This document shows, in pieces, positions 40,388 through 49,278 of a DNA stretch of 64,000 bases (its first letter is position 1; each line of letters opens with the position of its first letter). The notes beneath the pieces are model-generated. The model did no database searches. It saw only the letters and a program-made list of their open reading frames with translations, and was not told the origin of the DNA. The position numbers and the translations under genes are program-made. Source of the stretch: Chloroflexota bacterium (GTDB lineage: Bacteria; Chloroflexota; Anaerolineae; Anaerolineales; Villigracilaceae); the NCBI GenBank assembly GCA_016235425.1, contig JACRLC010000045.1, positions 1-64,000 on the forward strand. The letters run 5' to 3'.

Positions 40388-41257
40388 ATGATCCGTTCTT
40401 CATTAGCCCATCTTCATATATCTGCGCTCAGCCATCCCGGTATGACGGGAAAGAATAACGAAGACAGATATGCAGTCTCTTCGTATCACCTGAGCAAGGA
40501 TGACCCGCGTCCCGCGGTCTTTGCCATGGTTGCAGATGGGATCGGCGGTCACCGCGCCGGTGAGGTAGCCGCGGAACTGGCGGTCAATTACATCAGTCAG
40601 GCCGTATCCGAGAGCAACGCCAAACGTCCCCTCAAGATTTTGGAAAACGCGATCCACGATGCCAGCCAGGCCATTGCCGCGCATTCGGCTGGAAAAGTGG
40701 ACGAGGAAGGCATGGGGGCCACCTGTGCCTGTGTTTGGATCATCGAGAACAAACTTTACACCGCGCACGTAGGCGATTCCCGCATTTACCTTCTACGCGG
40801 AAAATACATCCGCCGCCTCACCACCGACCACACCTGGGTGCAGGAAGCGATTGAAAAAGGCATCATCACCCCCGAACAGGCGCATGACCATCCCAACGTC
40901 CACGTCATTCGCAGGCACTTGGGCGGGGTCCAATTGCCCCAGGTGGATTTTCGCCTGAGATTGGATGATAACGAGACTGACGATGAAGCGCAGGGAAACC
41001 AGGAATATACCCTTGAACCGTCGGACATTATCCTCATTTGCAGTGACGGCCTGACCGACCTGGTATGGGACGATGAGATCCTCCAGACCATTCGCTCGAA
41101 GAAGGACGTGAAATCCGCCGCGGAAGCGCTCGTGGACATGGCTAACAAGCGCGGCGGCCACGACAATATCACCGTCGTGTTGATGTCCATGCCGAAGCTG
41201 GAAGAGACGGTAAAAAGGAAACCCGGCTTCTTCGATTGGCTTCTCGGAGACGAATAA
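40388..41257 (+). CDS. PP2C-type serine/threonine protein phosphatase
   Basis: 289 aa. PPM-family metal-binding motifs: SHPGMTGKNNEDRY, MVADGIGGHRAGEVAA, HVGDSRIYLLR, CSDGLTDLV and RGGHDNITVVL. Cytoplasmic; it removes phosphate from Ser/Thr in eukaryote-like kinase signalling. Only 3 bases separate it from the FHA-protein gene. The cognate kinase is not in this window. The C-terminal tail KRKPGFFDWLLGDE is short and has no membrane anchor. Confidence 0.93.
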   Translation: MIRSSLAHLHISALSHPGMTGKNNEDRYAVSSYHLSKDDPRPAVFAMVADGIGGHRAGEVAAELAVNYISQAVSESNAKRPLKILENAIHDASQAIAAHSAGKVDEEGMGATCACVWIIENKLYTAHVGDSRIYLLRGKYIRRLTTDHTWVQEAIEKGIITPEQAHDHPNVHVIRRHLGGVQLPQVDFRLRLDDNETDDEAQGNQEYTLEPSDIILICSDGLTDLVWDDEILQTIRSKKDVKSAAEALVDMANKRGGHDNITVVLMSMPKLEETVKRKPGFFDWLLGDE

Positions 41258-41301
41258 CTTACCTGGAACAAAACTGATCCTGCACTGCGGAGAGACAAAC
41301 G

Positions 41302-42606
41302 TTGAAGACTCCTCATAAACAATTGCTCGCCCTTTTATCGCTGGATGTTTTTTTCGCTTTGCTGATCGGCCTGCTGGGTACGCGGGTGGGATTCAGCCTG
41401 AAGACGAACACACTCACGGTCGGTCTTCACGCGCTGACTGGGCCGTATGGGCGGGATTCGTGGAAACCCATGCTGATCACGTGGAAATACTGGATCGAAA
41501 ATAATAAAGCCGTCGCGATCTACAGTGATCTGCTGATACGGGATCATATCAAATTTCAGTATCCTCCCAATACGCTCTTCCTTCCCAAACTCATTTTGGA
41601 ATCTTCGGTTGAGGCGGCCGCATTTTATACAATTGCCACCCGCGTGTTTCTGGCGGTTACGATCATGGCCGTTGCCGCCGTCGCATTTTATTCATTGAAA
41701 TCCTTCGGCCAGCCGCTAAGATCGCCGGCAGATAAACTGTTCTCATTCGTTCTCATCGGCGTTCTGACGGTCATCTTTTATCCCATCGCCGAGGCCTGCT
41801 CGCTGGGACAAAGCCAGGCATGGCTCAATGCCCTTTTTGCAGCTGCGCTCCTATGTTATATGACAGGCCATATGACGCTGGCGGGAATCATCATCGGCAT
41901 CATGGCGTCCTTCAAACCTCAATACGCGCTATTCATTGTATGGGGCATGATGAGAGGCAACTGGCGATTGGCGCTGGCAACTCTTATCACGGGCGTCGTC
42001 ATCGTGATCATTGGCATATCGGAATTTGGTCTTGCCACGTATTTTGATTACCTAAAAGCCCTTGGTTTTCTCTCGCAACACGGCGAAGCCTTCATGGCGA
42101 ACCAGAGTGTGAACGGCCTGCTCAATCGTTTTTTCAGCATTGGCGACCCGGAATCCTACAACAACACTTACTGGCGCGGACGTTACTTTCCTCCCTTTAA
42201 TTCCTGGGTCTATTTTGGCACGCTCATCAGCAGTGTAGTGATCGTTGCACTATGCCTGTTCGGGAAAGCGAACAAAGAAGGCTTTTCATCTTACGTGGAT
42301 TTCGGGCTGATGGCTTTGGGAGCCACAATGGCTTCACCGATTGCCTGGGAACACCATTACGGCATCTTGCTGCCGATCCTGGCCTTGCTCTGGCCGCTGT
42401 TCTGGTTTAGCAGCACAAGTTTTAACTCGCGCTGGTTCCAGGTCATTTTTCTTGGGTTGTATTTACTGTCCAGCAACCTGATACCTTTCGTGATTATCAC
42501 TGCGCCCACATACCTGAATATCGCACAATCCTATCTTTTGTTTGCCGCGGCAGGAATATTCCTGTTGCTTTTGAAAGTGCGTCACGCAGGGAATGTTACC
42601 GCCTGA
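41302..42606 (+). CDS. GT87-like polyprenol-linked glycosyltransferase, membrane protein
   Basis: 434 aa with about ten membrane helices. The pattern (PYGRDSWKPM near the N-terminus, SLGQSQAWLNALFAAALL, MASFKPQYALFIVWGMMRGNW, SVNGLLNRFF) matches the DUF2029/GT87 class, which uses polyprenyl-phosphate sugars such as mannose or arabinose on the outer face of the membrane. It begins with TTG after a GGAGAG site. The acceptor is unknown. A terminator follows at 42634-42663. Confidence 0.78.
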   Translation: MKTPHKQLLALLSLDVFFALLIGLLGTRVGFSLKTNTLTVGLHALTGPYGRDSWKPMLITWKYWIENNKAVAIYSDLLIRDHIKFQYPPNTLFLPKLILESSVEAAAFYTIATRVFLAVTIMAVAAVAFYSLKSFGQPLRSPADKLFSFVLIGVLTVIFYPIAEACSLGQSQAWLNALFAAALLCYMTGHMTLAGIIIGIMASFKPQYALFIVWGMMRGNWRLALATLITGVVIVIIGISEFGLATYFDYLKALGFLSQHGEAFMANQSVNGLLNRFFSIGDPESYNNTYWRGRYFPPFNSWVYFGTLISSVVIVALCLFGKANKEGFSSYVDFGLMALGATMASPIAWEHHYGILLPILALLWPLFWFSSTSFNSRWFQVIFLGLYLLSSNLIPFVIITAPTYLNIAQSYLLFAAAGIFLLLLKVRHAGNVTA

Positions 42607-42633
42607 CCATCCAGGCCCATATAAGTTTTTCAG

Positions 42634-42663
42634 GAGACCCGGCGTACATCGGGTCTCTTTTCA
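42634..42663 (+). terminator. Intrinsic terminator after the GT87-like gene
   Basis: GAGACCCG and CGGGTCTC pair around an 8-base loop, followed by TTTTC. Confidence 0.88.
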
Positions 42664-42895
42664 TTAACTGTTTCGCGGATGCCTCTTTGGCACTGGCTTC
42701 GATCCCGTCATATATTTTGTCGGCCAAATGTAATAAATGTCAACTAATATTGCGTGCATACCTTTAAGCATATAACTTATTATCAGTTCTGTAGATGACT
42801 TTGGTACCCTGGTTCTATTCAACAATGAGTCCCCCTGCAACATAATGGCAGTGTGATCGGCGCGGGATCGTGTTTGCACCGATCACATAAATAAA
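42664..42895. other. AT-rich spacer with promoter candidate before the riboswitch
   Basis: No gene. A possible promoter TTCAAC (42818-42823)-17-CATAAT (42841-42846) points right. A hairpin GTGATCGG/CCGATCAC (42853-42887) would sit at the 5' end of that transcript, just before the aptamer. Confidence 0.5.
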
Positions 42896-42896
42896 T

Positions 42897-42984
42897 CTGA
42901 AAAAGGCAAACCCGGTGAAAACCGGGGGCGCAAAGTCATGGATCTAAAGCGGTAATTCCGCCACGATCGCCAGGCTGCCAGGTT
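42897..42984 (+). promoter_or_regulatory. GEMM-I riboswitch (cyclic di-GMP type)
   Basis: Conserved features in order: GGCAAAC, a stem capped by a GAAA tetraloop (CCGGTGAAAACCGG), GGCGCAAAG, the tetraloop receptor CTAAAG, a second hairpin (GCGG/CCGC) and the closing GCCAGGCTGCC. It stands directly upstream of a secreted beta-helix gene. GEMM-I RNAs bind c-di-GMP, a minority c-GMP-AMP; the subtype cannot be settled by eye. Confidence 0.9.
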
Positions 42985-43000
42985 GACTTACATGATAAAG

Positions 43001-43036
43001 CAAACTGCCTGGCTTTGCGCCGGGCAGTTCCTTTTT
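43001..43036 (+). terminator. Riboswitch-controlled terminator
   Basis: AACTGCC and GGGCAGTT form a stem followed by CCTTTTTCT. The CCTGGC within it can pair with the GCCAGG of the aptamer end, which would make the two folds exclusive. Confidence 0.8.
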
Positions 43037-43052
43037 CTGTAAGGAGATATGA

Positions 43053-44990
43053 ATGCCTGACAAGAAATATCGTTTGATAAGCGTTATAACTGCGCTTGCG
43101 CTTGCATTGGGGAGTTTCTTCAGCGCGGGGGCAAAATCTGGGGTGCAGATACCGAGCCTTGCGCCGCGGACACTTTACGTGTCCGCGGCCGGCAATGACA
43201 CGAACCCAGGCACAGCCACAGCGCCTTTCAAAACCTTCAATAAAGCCTTCTCAGTGCTGGCCGCAGGGGATACGCTGTTAATCTACGGCGGGACCTATAC
43301 CCAGCAGCTGAACGTATCAAAAAGCGGAACATCATCCGCGCCGATCACCATCAAGGCTGTTTCGGGACAGAAGGTGATCCTTGACGGCGGAAATGTTCGC
43401 GATGCGCCGGTATTCATCCCGTCCACCCGCTCGTACGTAAATCTCAGCGGCCTGACTTGCAAGCGCGGGCTATCCACTTGCGTTCTGGCGCAAGGCTCGC
43501 ATCTAACGATTTCAAGATTCGATGTGTATGAGGCGAAGAAGTTTGGAATCAGGGTAACGGGCCAATTTGTAACGGTTGAATACAGCCTCGTCCATGATAA
43601 TGTGCTCGAAAACCTCGGAGGCGCAAACACCACCGGCGGCTGGGGCGCGGGCCTCAGGTCTGCCCAGGGAAACGGCAACAACATTTTCCGCTACAACGAA
43701 GTCTTCCACAACTGGGGCGAGGGAATCATTGTGGGGTCGTACGGCACCCAGGTATACGGAAACAAGGCGTACGATAACTACTCGAAGAACATCTACGTGG
43801 GAAATACCTACAACGTGGATGTTTACCAGAATATCACCCACTCAACCGACTCCAAATGGTATCGCTCGGGCAATCCTGCCGACTGCATCTCAATGTCGGA
43901 GGAGCAAATTTCAAGCTCCTATGGCGCAAAGCTGGGAGACATCCGTGTCTACAATAACATTGCCTATAACTGTAAAACGGGCATAGGTTACACCTACACA
44001 GAGGTTAGCGGGAACGGATGCGACAATTGTTTAATCTCCTTCAACACGATAACCGCCTCAAAGAACGCCTGCATCAAGGTTATCGCAGGTTCAAAAAACC
44101 ACATGGAGATTGCCAACAACATCTGCACCACCGGTTCCATTGATGTCCCTTCGGGTGACATAAGTGTGCATCACAATTTCCTTGGAAACGCTTCACTGGC
44201 GGGCGGTGCATTTGGTGACCCGGACTCCTACTGTCCTCTTGCCGAATCGCCTGTGGTCGGCGCGGGCGCAAACACCGGTGTAGACGTAGATTTCTTCAAT
44301 GTCAGCCGCGACCGTTTTGACATTGGAGCGATTCAAGCCGAGATTGTGGCCGCGAATACCCCCACGCCGACTCTCCCGCTTCCGACTGCATCCTCCACAC
44401 AACCCGCCACCCCCACTCAGACAGTTGCGCCGACCCAGCCCACGGCAACATCAGTGACGCCCACCTCGACCATCCCCGCCTCACCGACTCTTCCACCTCC
44501 TTCGCCAACCATCCCTGCCTCACCGACTCTTCCACCTCCTTCTCCGACTATCACCACCTCACCGACCCCAACAGTCGCGCCGCCTCAGCCTTCTCCCACA
44601 TCCACCTCGCAGCCGCCTTCCGCGGCAGTGACTTACGATGACAAGGATCTCGCCCTCTCATACTCTGTCAATTGGACCGATGTTGTAGACACTAAAGCGT
44701 ATGGCGGTTCCTTCAAGAAATCCGGACCGCTTGGTTCCACCGCAGCCATGACCTTTACAGGCAGTTCCTTCACATTGCTTTACACAACCAACTCCACTTT
44801 CGGCAATATGGAGGTAAGGGTTGACGGAGTTTTGATCGGCACGATCAACCAATATTCGGCCTCGCGTGTATTCAATCAAAAATGGGACAGCCCTGTCACA
44901 TTTGGGCCGGGACCCCATACACTGCTCCTCACGCACATCGGCCCGGATGCCACCAGAATGACCGTGGATGCGATCTCAATAAACCCATAA
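43053..44990 (+). CDS. Secreted right-handed parallel beta-helix protein
   Basis: 645 aa. Signal peptide (RLISVITALALALGSFFSAG), then a DUF1565/pectate-lyase-like parallel beta-helix (about 45-430; YVSAAGNDTNPGTATAPFKT, many NNIAYN/YGNKAYDN rungs), a Pro/Thr/Ser linker with repeated TIPASPTLPPPSP (about 435-530), and a C-terminal jelly-roll domain (about 535-645). Such proteins bind or cut polysaccharide; no lyase active site can be named. AAGGAG precedes ATG 43053. The GEMM-I riboswitch suggests control by c-di-GMP, fitting a role in matrix or adhesion. Confidence 0.88.
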   Translation: MPDKKYRLISVITALALALGSFFSAGAKSGVQIPSLAPRTLYVSAAGNDTNPGTATAPFKTFNKAFSVLAAGDTLLIYGGTYTQQLNVSKSGTSSAPITIKAVSGQKVILDGGNVRDAPVFIPSTRSYVNLSGLTCKRGLSTCVLAQGSHLTISRFDVYEAKKFGIRVTGQFVTVEYSLVHDNVLENLGGANTTGGWGAGLRSAQGNGNNIFRYNEVFHNWGEGIIVGSYGTQVYGNKAYDNYSKNIYVGNTYNVDVYQNITHSTDSKWYRSGNPADCISMSEEQISSSYGAKLGDIRVYNNIAYNCKTGIGYTYTEVSGNGCDNCLISFNTITASKNACIKVIAGSKNHMEIANNICTTGSIDVPSGDISVHHNFLGNASLAGGAFGDPDSYCPLAESPVVGAGANTGVDVDFFNVSRDRFDIGAIQAEIVAANTPTPTLPLPTASSTQPATPTQTVAPTQPTATSVTPTSTIPASPTLPPPSPTIPASPTLPPPSPTITTSPTPTVAPPQPSPTSTSQPPSAAVTYDDKDLALSYSVNWTDVVDTKAYGGSFKKSGPLGSTAAMTFTGSSFTLLYTTNSTFGNMEVRVDGVLIGTINQYSASRVFNQKWDSPVTFGPGPHTLLLTHIGPDATRMTVDAISINP

Positions 44991-45006
44991 CCAAACGTCC
45001 ATAAAC

Positions 45007-45046
45007 GACAACCTCCCGCAAATGATCTGCGGGAGGTTGTTTGTTG
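45007..45046. terminator. Intrinsic terminator between the beta-helix gene and plsY
   Basis: ACAACCTCCCGCA and TGCGGGAGGTTGT form a perfect 13-bp stem followed by TTGTTG. It can serve both convergent genes. Confidence 0.88.
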
Positions 45047-45056
45047 AAGGTCGGAA

Positions 45057-45647
45057 TTATTCGGGTTTTTGCCGATCAAGCCACAGTTCGCGGTATTGGC
45101 GGTTCCAGTCGATGAGAAATCGCAGGGCAACGACAATGCCTGTTGAGACCGCGATCCAAAAGGCGGCGTCGTGAATTCCAAACAACCACAGCGCGGGTGC
45201 GATCAAAATGCCGGTGAAAACGCTTGCGCGCGCAGAATGCCGGACGACCAGCACGAGCAGGATCAATACAGCCAGGCAGATCAGGAACGCAAGCGGATTG
45301 ACCGCCAGAAATGCTCCGCCTGCGGAAGCCAGACCCATCCCGCCGCGAAATTGCGCGAAGACCGGCCAGCAATGTCCCATCACCACCATTGCCGCGGTAA
45401 GCGCGATCACAATGATTTCCCCGGAATATCTCGAGGCCAGGTAGGTTGGGATAAACCCTTTTGCGATATCAAGGAACAGCACCAGCGCGCCCCAGCCAAA
45501 GCCCGCCTGGCGGATCGTGTTCGTGGTTGTCGCGTGGCCCGAGCCCGAGTCGCGCACGTCCACGCCTTTGACGAAACGCGTGACCCAGATCGCGAAGGTC
45601 AATGAGCCGGAAAGATAGCCAAGGATGGGAAAGAGAAACTGTGACAT
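45057..45647 (-). CDS. plsY: Glycerol-3-phosphate acyltransferase PlsY-like
   Basis: Integral membrane enzyme of phospholipid synthesis that uses acyl-phosphate. About 196 aa from ATG 45647 (MSQFLFPILGYLSGSLTF); the frame runs on to 45698 without homology. The glycerol-phosphate binding signature appears as RDSGSGHATTTNTIR, where typical PlsY has SGNxGATN, and GHCWPVFAQFRGGMGLASAGGAF is the second family motif (usual KGGKG replaced by RGGMG). The deviations leave the possibility of a PlsY paralogue with another role. Confidence 0.8.
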   Translation of the reverse strand: MSQFLFPILGYLSGSLTFAIWVTRFVKGVDVRDSGSGHATTTNTIRQAGFGWGALVLFLDIAKGFIPTYLASRYSGEIIVIALTAAMVVMGHCWPVFAQFRGGMGLASAGGAFLAVNPLAFLICLAVLILLVLVVRHSARASVFTGILIAPALWLFGIHDAAFWIAVSTGIVVALRFLIDWNRQYRELWLDRQKPE

Positions 45648-45745
45648 GGGAGTTTTGCCAGTATAGCACAGGCCTCCTGATCGCCGAGGAAACTGCAAGC
45701 ATCCGCCCCATATCCATCGGGTAAAATACCACGCAGAGAATCATC

Positions 45746-47332
45746 ATGAATCAACAAAATTCCCGTTTTTCAAGATCGGTGACTGCCGCACTGTTTTTTC
45801 TATTCATCACTTATGTTGTAGTTTTGTTGCGTACTGCATACGTGAATGAAGACGCCTATATCACGATGCGGACCGTGGATAACTTTATCCACGGTTACGG
45901 TATGCGCTGGAACGTATCGGAGAGGGTGCAGACTTTTACCCACCCCCTGTGGTTTTTTCTGGTCACTGCGTTCTATTTCTTCACGAGGGAGGCCTTCTAT
46001 ACCCTGATAGGTTTAAGCCTCGCCATTTCTTTTGCGGCATTTTATATGGTCATTATTCAAGTCAGGGAGCATAACCTTGCCACGCTGGCAGCCGCGGCGG
46101 TCCTGATCTTTTCAAAGGCATTCGTTGATTTTTCCACATCAGGACTTGAGAACCCGGCCACGCACCTCCTGCTTGCCTGTTTTTTACTGCTCTTCCTTCG
46201 GAACGCGGAGAACGATACTTTTGATGGAAGAACTGTTTTTCTCCTAAGTCTCATCAGCGGACTTGCGGCATTGAACCGCATGGACACTTTTCTGTTCTTT
46301 GTTCCGGTGCTTCTGATCGTGCTGATTAAGGACTGGAAATCGGGTGCCTTGAAAAATGTGATCCTCGGTCTCTTGCCGTTTATTGCCTGGGAAATATTTT
46401 CTGTCATCTATTATGGCTTTCCCTTTCCGAACACTGCCTATGCAAAGTTATATACCGGCCTCACAAGAATTGACCTGGTCGAAGAGGGTTTCATCTACAT
46501 TTTGAACTCCCTGAATTGGGACCCGATCACCTTATTGACCGTGTTTGCCGGAACCGGGCTTACATTCCTCCGGGGATCGTGGAAGGAAAAAAGCATCGCC
46601 GCCGGTGTCCTTCTGTATATCTTTTACCTGATCTGGATCGGGGGAGATTATATGAGCGGCAGGTTCTTTTCTGGAGCCTTGCTGGTAAGCGTGATTTTAC
46701 TGGCGAGACAATTGATGCAGGTTGAATTGACCGAAGGCCTCGTCGTTTCGGCGTTGATCGCCGCGGCTGCCTACGCCTCCCCAACACCGACGTTGACCAG
46801 CGTCAGCGAGGAGACTTATTCAACCGGCCGGACGGACGTAAACGGCATATACGATTTGCGAAGCTATTATTTTCAAACCTCCGGCCTGCTCTACATTCGA
46901 AATGGTTACCCGGAGCCTTACCATGAATGGGTATTTCGCGGCTTGAAGTTCAAAGAGGACCGCAAGAGATATTTGATCGAAGGCACCATTGGGTATACCG
47001 GCTATTTTGCCGGGCCGGACCTGTTCATCATTGACCCAAACGCCCTTTCAGACCCGCTTCTCGCGAGACTGAAACCTGTCGAGAAAACAACCTGGATTCC
47101 CGGCCATTTTGAGCGCGCCGTTCCCAATGGATATCTTGAAACGCTCAGGACCGGCTCCAACCAATTTGAAGACCAGCAGCTTGGGGAATATTACGAGAAG
47201 CTCTCGCTGATCATCCGCGGCCCCATTTTTTCATGGGAACGATTTACCGCGATCTGGAAGATGAACACCGGGCAATACGATTATCTCCTCGAAGAATACG
47301 AGAAACGCCAAAAGGAAACCGTCACGCCGTAG
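45746..47332 (+). CDS. GT-C membrane glycosyltransferase, AftB-like
   Basis: 528 aa, about ten membrane helices in the first 340 residues and a soluble extracellular C-terminal domain. The first outer loop carries NEDAYITMRTVDNFIHGYGM and NVSERVQTFTHPLW, matching the acidic loop motif of arabinofuranosyltransferase AftB and related GT-C enzymes that use a decaprenyl-phospho-sugar donor. The acceptor is unknown. It is divergent from plsY. Downstream, 47333-47410 contains an AACGCAAAGCCGCAGAGACGC repeat. Confidence 0.75.
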   Translation: MNQQNSRFSRSVTAALFFLFITYVVVLLRTAYVNEDAYITMRTVDNFIHGYGMRWNVSERVQTFTHPLWFFLVTAFYFFTREAFYTLIGLSLAISFAAFYMVIIQVREHNLATLAAAAVLIFSKAFVDFSTSGLENPATHLLLACFLLLFLRNAENDTFDGRTVFLLSLISGLAALNRMDTFLFFVPVLLIVLIKDWKSGALKNVILGLLPFIAWEIFSVIYYGFPFPNTAYAKLYTGLTRIDLVEEGFIYILNSLNWDPITLLTVFAGTGLTFLRGSWKEKSIAAGVLLYIFYLIWIGGDYMSGRFFSGALLVSVILLARQLMQVELTEGLVVSALIAAAAYASPTPTLTSVSEETYSTGRTDVNGIYDLRSYYFQTSGLLYIRNGYPEPYHEWVFRGLKFKEDRKRYLIEGTIGYTGYFAGPDLFIIDPNALSDPLLARLKPVEKTTWIPGHFERAVPNGYLETLRTGSNQFEDQQLGEYYEKLSLIIRGPIFSWERFTAIWKMNTGQYDYLLEEYEKRQKETVTP

Positions 47333-47410
47333 TTGCCGATCCATTGCGATGGACCGCCGCCAGATTTAACGCAAAGCCGCAGAGACGCAAAGAAAAAGAA
47401 TTAAATCTTA

Positions 47411-48106
47411 TTATCCGATCAAGGTTATCGCGGTGACCATCAAGGTCAGTCCGATGACGACCATGCCGAAGATGGCAAAGGTCAATCGCAGGCGCGCTTC
47501 TTTGACGGCCTGTGCCAGGCCGAAAAGGAAGAATGCCACCGCCAGGATGGTCAACGCTGTGACATACGAATCGGACTTTTGATTCCAGCGGCGATACGAA
47601 TCGGAAGCCTGGTTTTGCTGTACGATCAGTTCATTGGCTTTTTTTTGCGCGTCAATGATGTACTGGTCTGCTCTGGGAATTTCATCGGCGCTGGCCGGGG
47701 CATAGCGCGGATCGTTGTAAAAGATGGAGAACTTCTGCCCAACGTCCGCGCGTGCCTGGGCCGCGGCGGACAGTTGTCGGGTAGTTTGAGCCGCTTCATC
47801 GTCGCCAGCGGATTCCTGCTCGAGGGCGGTCAATTCCAATATGGTGGCTTCCTGCTGGTCCTTCAGATAGTCCCCAAAAATCCTGAATTCATAATTGGCC
47901 TCCAGGCCGGAGCGATGAAGCTCGCCGGATGCCTGCACGGCAAGGAACTGGGAATCGCGGTTGGCAATATCGGCGCGGATGCTTGCATCGGCTTGCAAGG
48001 CGGCCAGTGCTGCGGCCAGCACGGTCGTGAGAACCGTCAATACGATGATCAGGTTTTTGTAACGTTCCCTGTTTTCCTGCGGGGTGGGTGGGGCGTTTTC
48101 GCTCAT
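47411..48106 (-). CDS. Membrane protein of unknown function, second gene of a paired operon
   Basis: 231 aa. One membrane helix at about 20-40 (IIVLTVLTTVLAAALAALQA), a long Gln/Ala-rich coiled-coil-like region (about 45-175) and two C-terminal helices (about 180-228). It resembles DUF4337-type proteins in layout, but I do not recognise it firmly. Its ATG overlaps the stop of the upstream partner by one base (TAATG), and both proteins share the layout helix, helical extracytoplasmic part, helices. They probably form one complex. Confidence 0.7.
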   Translation of the reverse strand: MSENAPPTPQENRERYKNLIIVLTVLTTVLAAALAALQADASIRADIANRDSQFLAVQASGELHRSGLEANYEFRIFGDYLKDQQEATILELTALEQESAGDDEAAQTTRQLSAAAQARADVGQKFSIFYNDPRYAPASADEIPRADQYIIDAQKKANELIVQQNQASDSYRRWNQKSDSYVTALTILAVAFFLFGLAQAVKEARLRLTFAIFGMVVIGLTLMVTAITLIG

Positions 48107-48771
48107 TATGCGCCTCGCTGTATGAAGAAGAATATGAATTCAACGGCAAAGGACCAGGCCATACCCAGGAGATATGTTCCCAGGCCGATCGCGAATTCCC
48201 AGGCACGAAAACGTTCCGCGCTGATCTCGGCCAGTGTCAGCCAGAAAAGGCTTAGGGCCAGCAATATGCTTCCCACCACGAGCCAGCGTTTTTGGGAGTA
48301 AAGCGTATCGGCGCGCTTGAACAATGCCTGCGGGTTCAATTGGGATTCGTCTTCGGCAGCCATATCTTCGAGGAGCATTTGCAGGTTGTAGGTTCCATCC
48401 GGGTTTTGATATTTTTCGTCCGATGCGAGCGGGGATGCCAGCAATTGCATGTTCGGGAGAAGATACTGCTCGACATTCGCGGCCCGATCTTTTGCGGCGG
48501 GATCATTGCTCTTGTTGAGCGCTTCGGCCTCGGCCTGCTTCACGGCGTATTGAAAGGCGAACCCCGCCTCTTCGTATGCTTTGCGGGCGTTTTCATTGCC
48601 GAAAGCCTGTTTCTTGACCGCGTCGATCAGCCCCTGGCGGCTCTCATCTGCCGCGTCCGAACCGATCACGTTCGTGCGCCAAACGGAAAGCGCCGTGGTA
48701 AGTGAGACGACTGCAATGAGTATGGCGTTGAATATTTCAAAGCGAGCTTTGAACCGGTCAAATACTTTCAT
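48106..48771 (-). CDS. Membrane protein of unknown function, first gene of the paired operon
   Basis: 221 aa. N-terminal helix (FNAILIAVVSLTTALSVWR, about 14-32), a helical region with NENARKAYEEAGFAFQYAVKQAEAEA and the acidic segment DMAAEDESQLNP (about 35-150), and two or three C-terminal helices (about 160-218). No enzyme motif. Same topology as its neighbour, which suggests an old duplication or a heteromeric pair. The gene starts 22 bases after a repeat-rich spacer. Confidence 0.7.
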   Translation of the reverse strand: MKVFDRFKARFEIFNAILIAVVSLTTALSVWRTNVIGSDAADESRQGLIDAVKKQAFGNENARKAYEEAGFAFQYAVKQAEAEALNKSNDPAAKDRAANVEQYLLPNMQLLASPLASDEKYQNPDGTYNLQMLLEDMAAEDESQLNPQALFKRADTLYSQKRWLVVGSILLALSLFWLTLAEISAERFRAWEFAIGLGTYLLGMAWSFAVEFIFFFIQRGA

Positions 48772-49079
48772 AGATTCTCCTAACTCGGACTAGCCGAAAA
48801 AGTTTTACCGCGAAGCCCGCTACACCTGCCCTGGCGGGCGGTGCCAGGGAGAGCGCGAAGATTTAAAGGTTTTTCTTGGCGGCCTTTGCGTCACTTCGAC
48901 AGGCTCAGTGCAAGGCTTGGCGGTTCACCCCGCACGTACCATCAAAACAAACGAAGCGTGCGGGGTTCAAAAATTCTTGCACACGTGTGCCTGCGGCCCA
49001 GTGCAGGCAAAAAACAAGAAGTTCACTTGTCAGGTACTTAAGTGCAAACCAACGGTAAGCTGTTGAACTCTGTCCGAAA

Positions 49080-49122
49080 CGGGTGACAGTCACTTTTCCT
49101 GCCAAAGTGACTGTCACCTGTG
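49080..49122. repeat. GTGACAGTCACTTT / AAAGTGACTGTCACC hairpin
   Basis: Two inverse copies separated by TCCTGCC; full member of the GTGAC/GTCAC family seen at 7832, 19778 and 57667. Confidence 0.8.
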
Positions 49123-49144
49123 CCTTCGAATGTGCCTATTATAC

Positions 49145-49256
49145 AAATTTCAGTAAATCACGAATTTGTTTCGGAGCGCGGACTTTAGTCCGCTTTGGCC
49201 TCGAAGAATCGCAGACTGAAGTCTGCATTCCGTGCAATCTGTGATTTACTGAATTT
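49145..49256. repeat. MITE-like element with TTCAGTAAATCAC ends and inner hairpins
   Basis: 13-base perfect inverted ends (TTCAGTAAATCAC / GTGATTTACTGAA) enclose GCGGACTTTAGTCCGC and GCAGACTGAAGTCTGC hairpins. About 112 bases, no coding capacity. Confidence 0.8.
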
Positions 49257-49278
49257 ATCGAAAAGGGATGTGTCAATT

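Larger units (their letters stand above)
48794..49278. other. Gene-free spacer made of repeats
   Basis: Contains an element starting TTTTACCGCGAAGCCCGCT with CTGCCCTGGCGGGCGG (48805-48935; relative at 52174-52268), a CGCACG...CGTGCG hairpin (48929-48964), a GTGACAGTCACTTTTCC hairpin (49080-49122) and the inverted-repeat element at 49145-49256. No gene is supported. Confidence 0.8.

Noticed and set aside
42664-42879. Minus-strand 71-codon open frame before the GEMM riboswitch
   Set aside because: It covers the promoter and hairpin region, has no ribosome site and no protein-like pattern.
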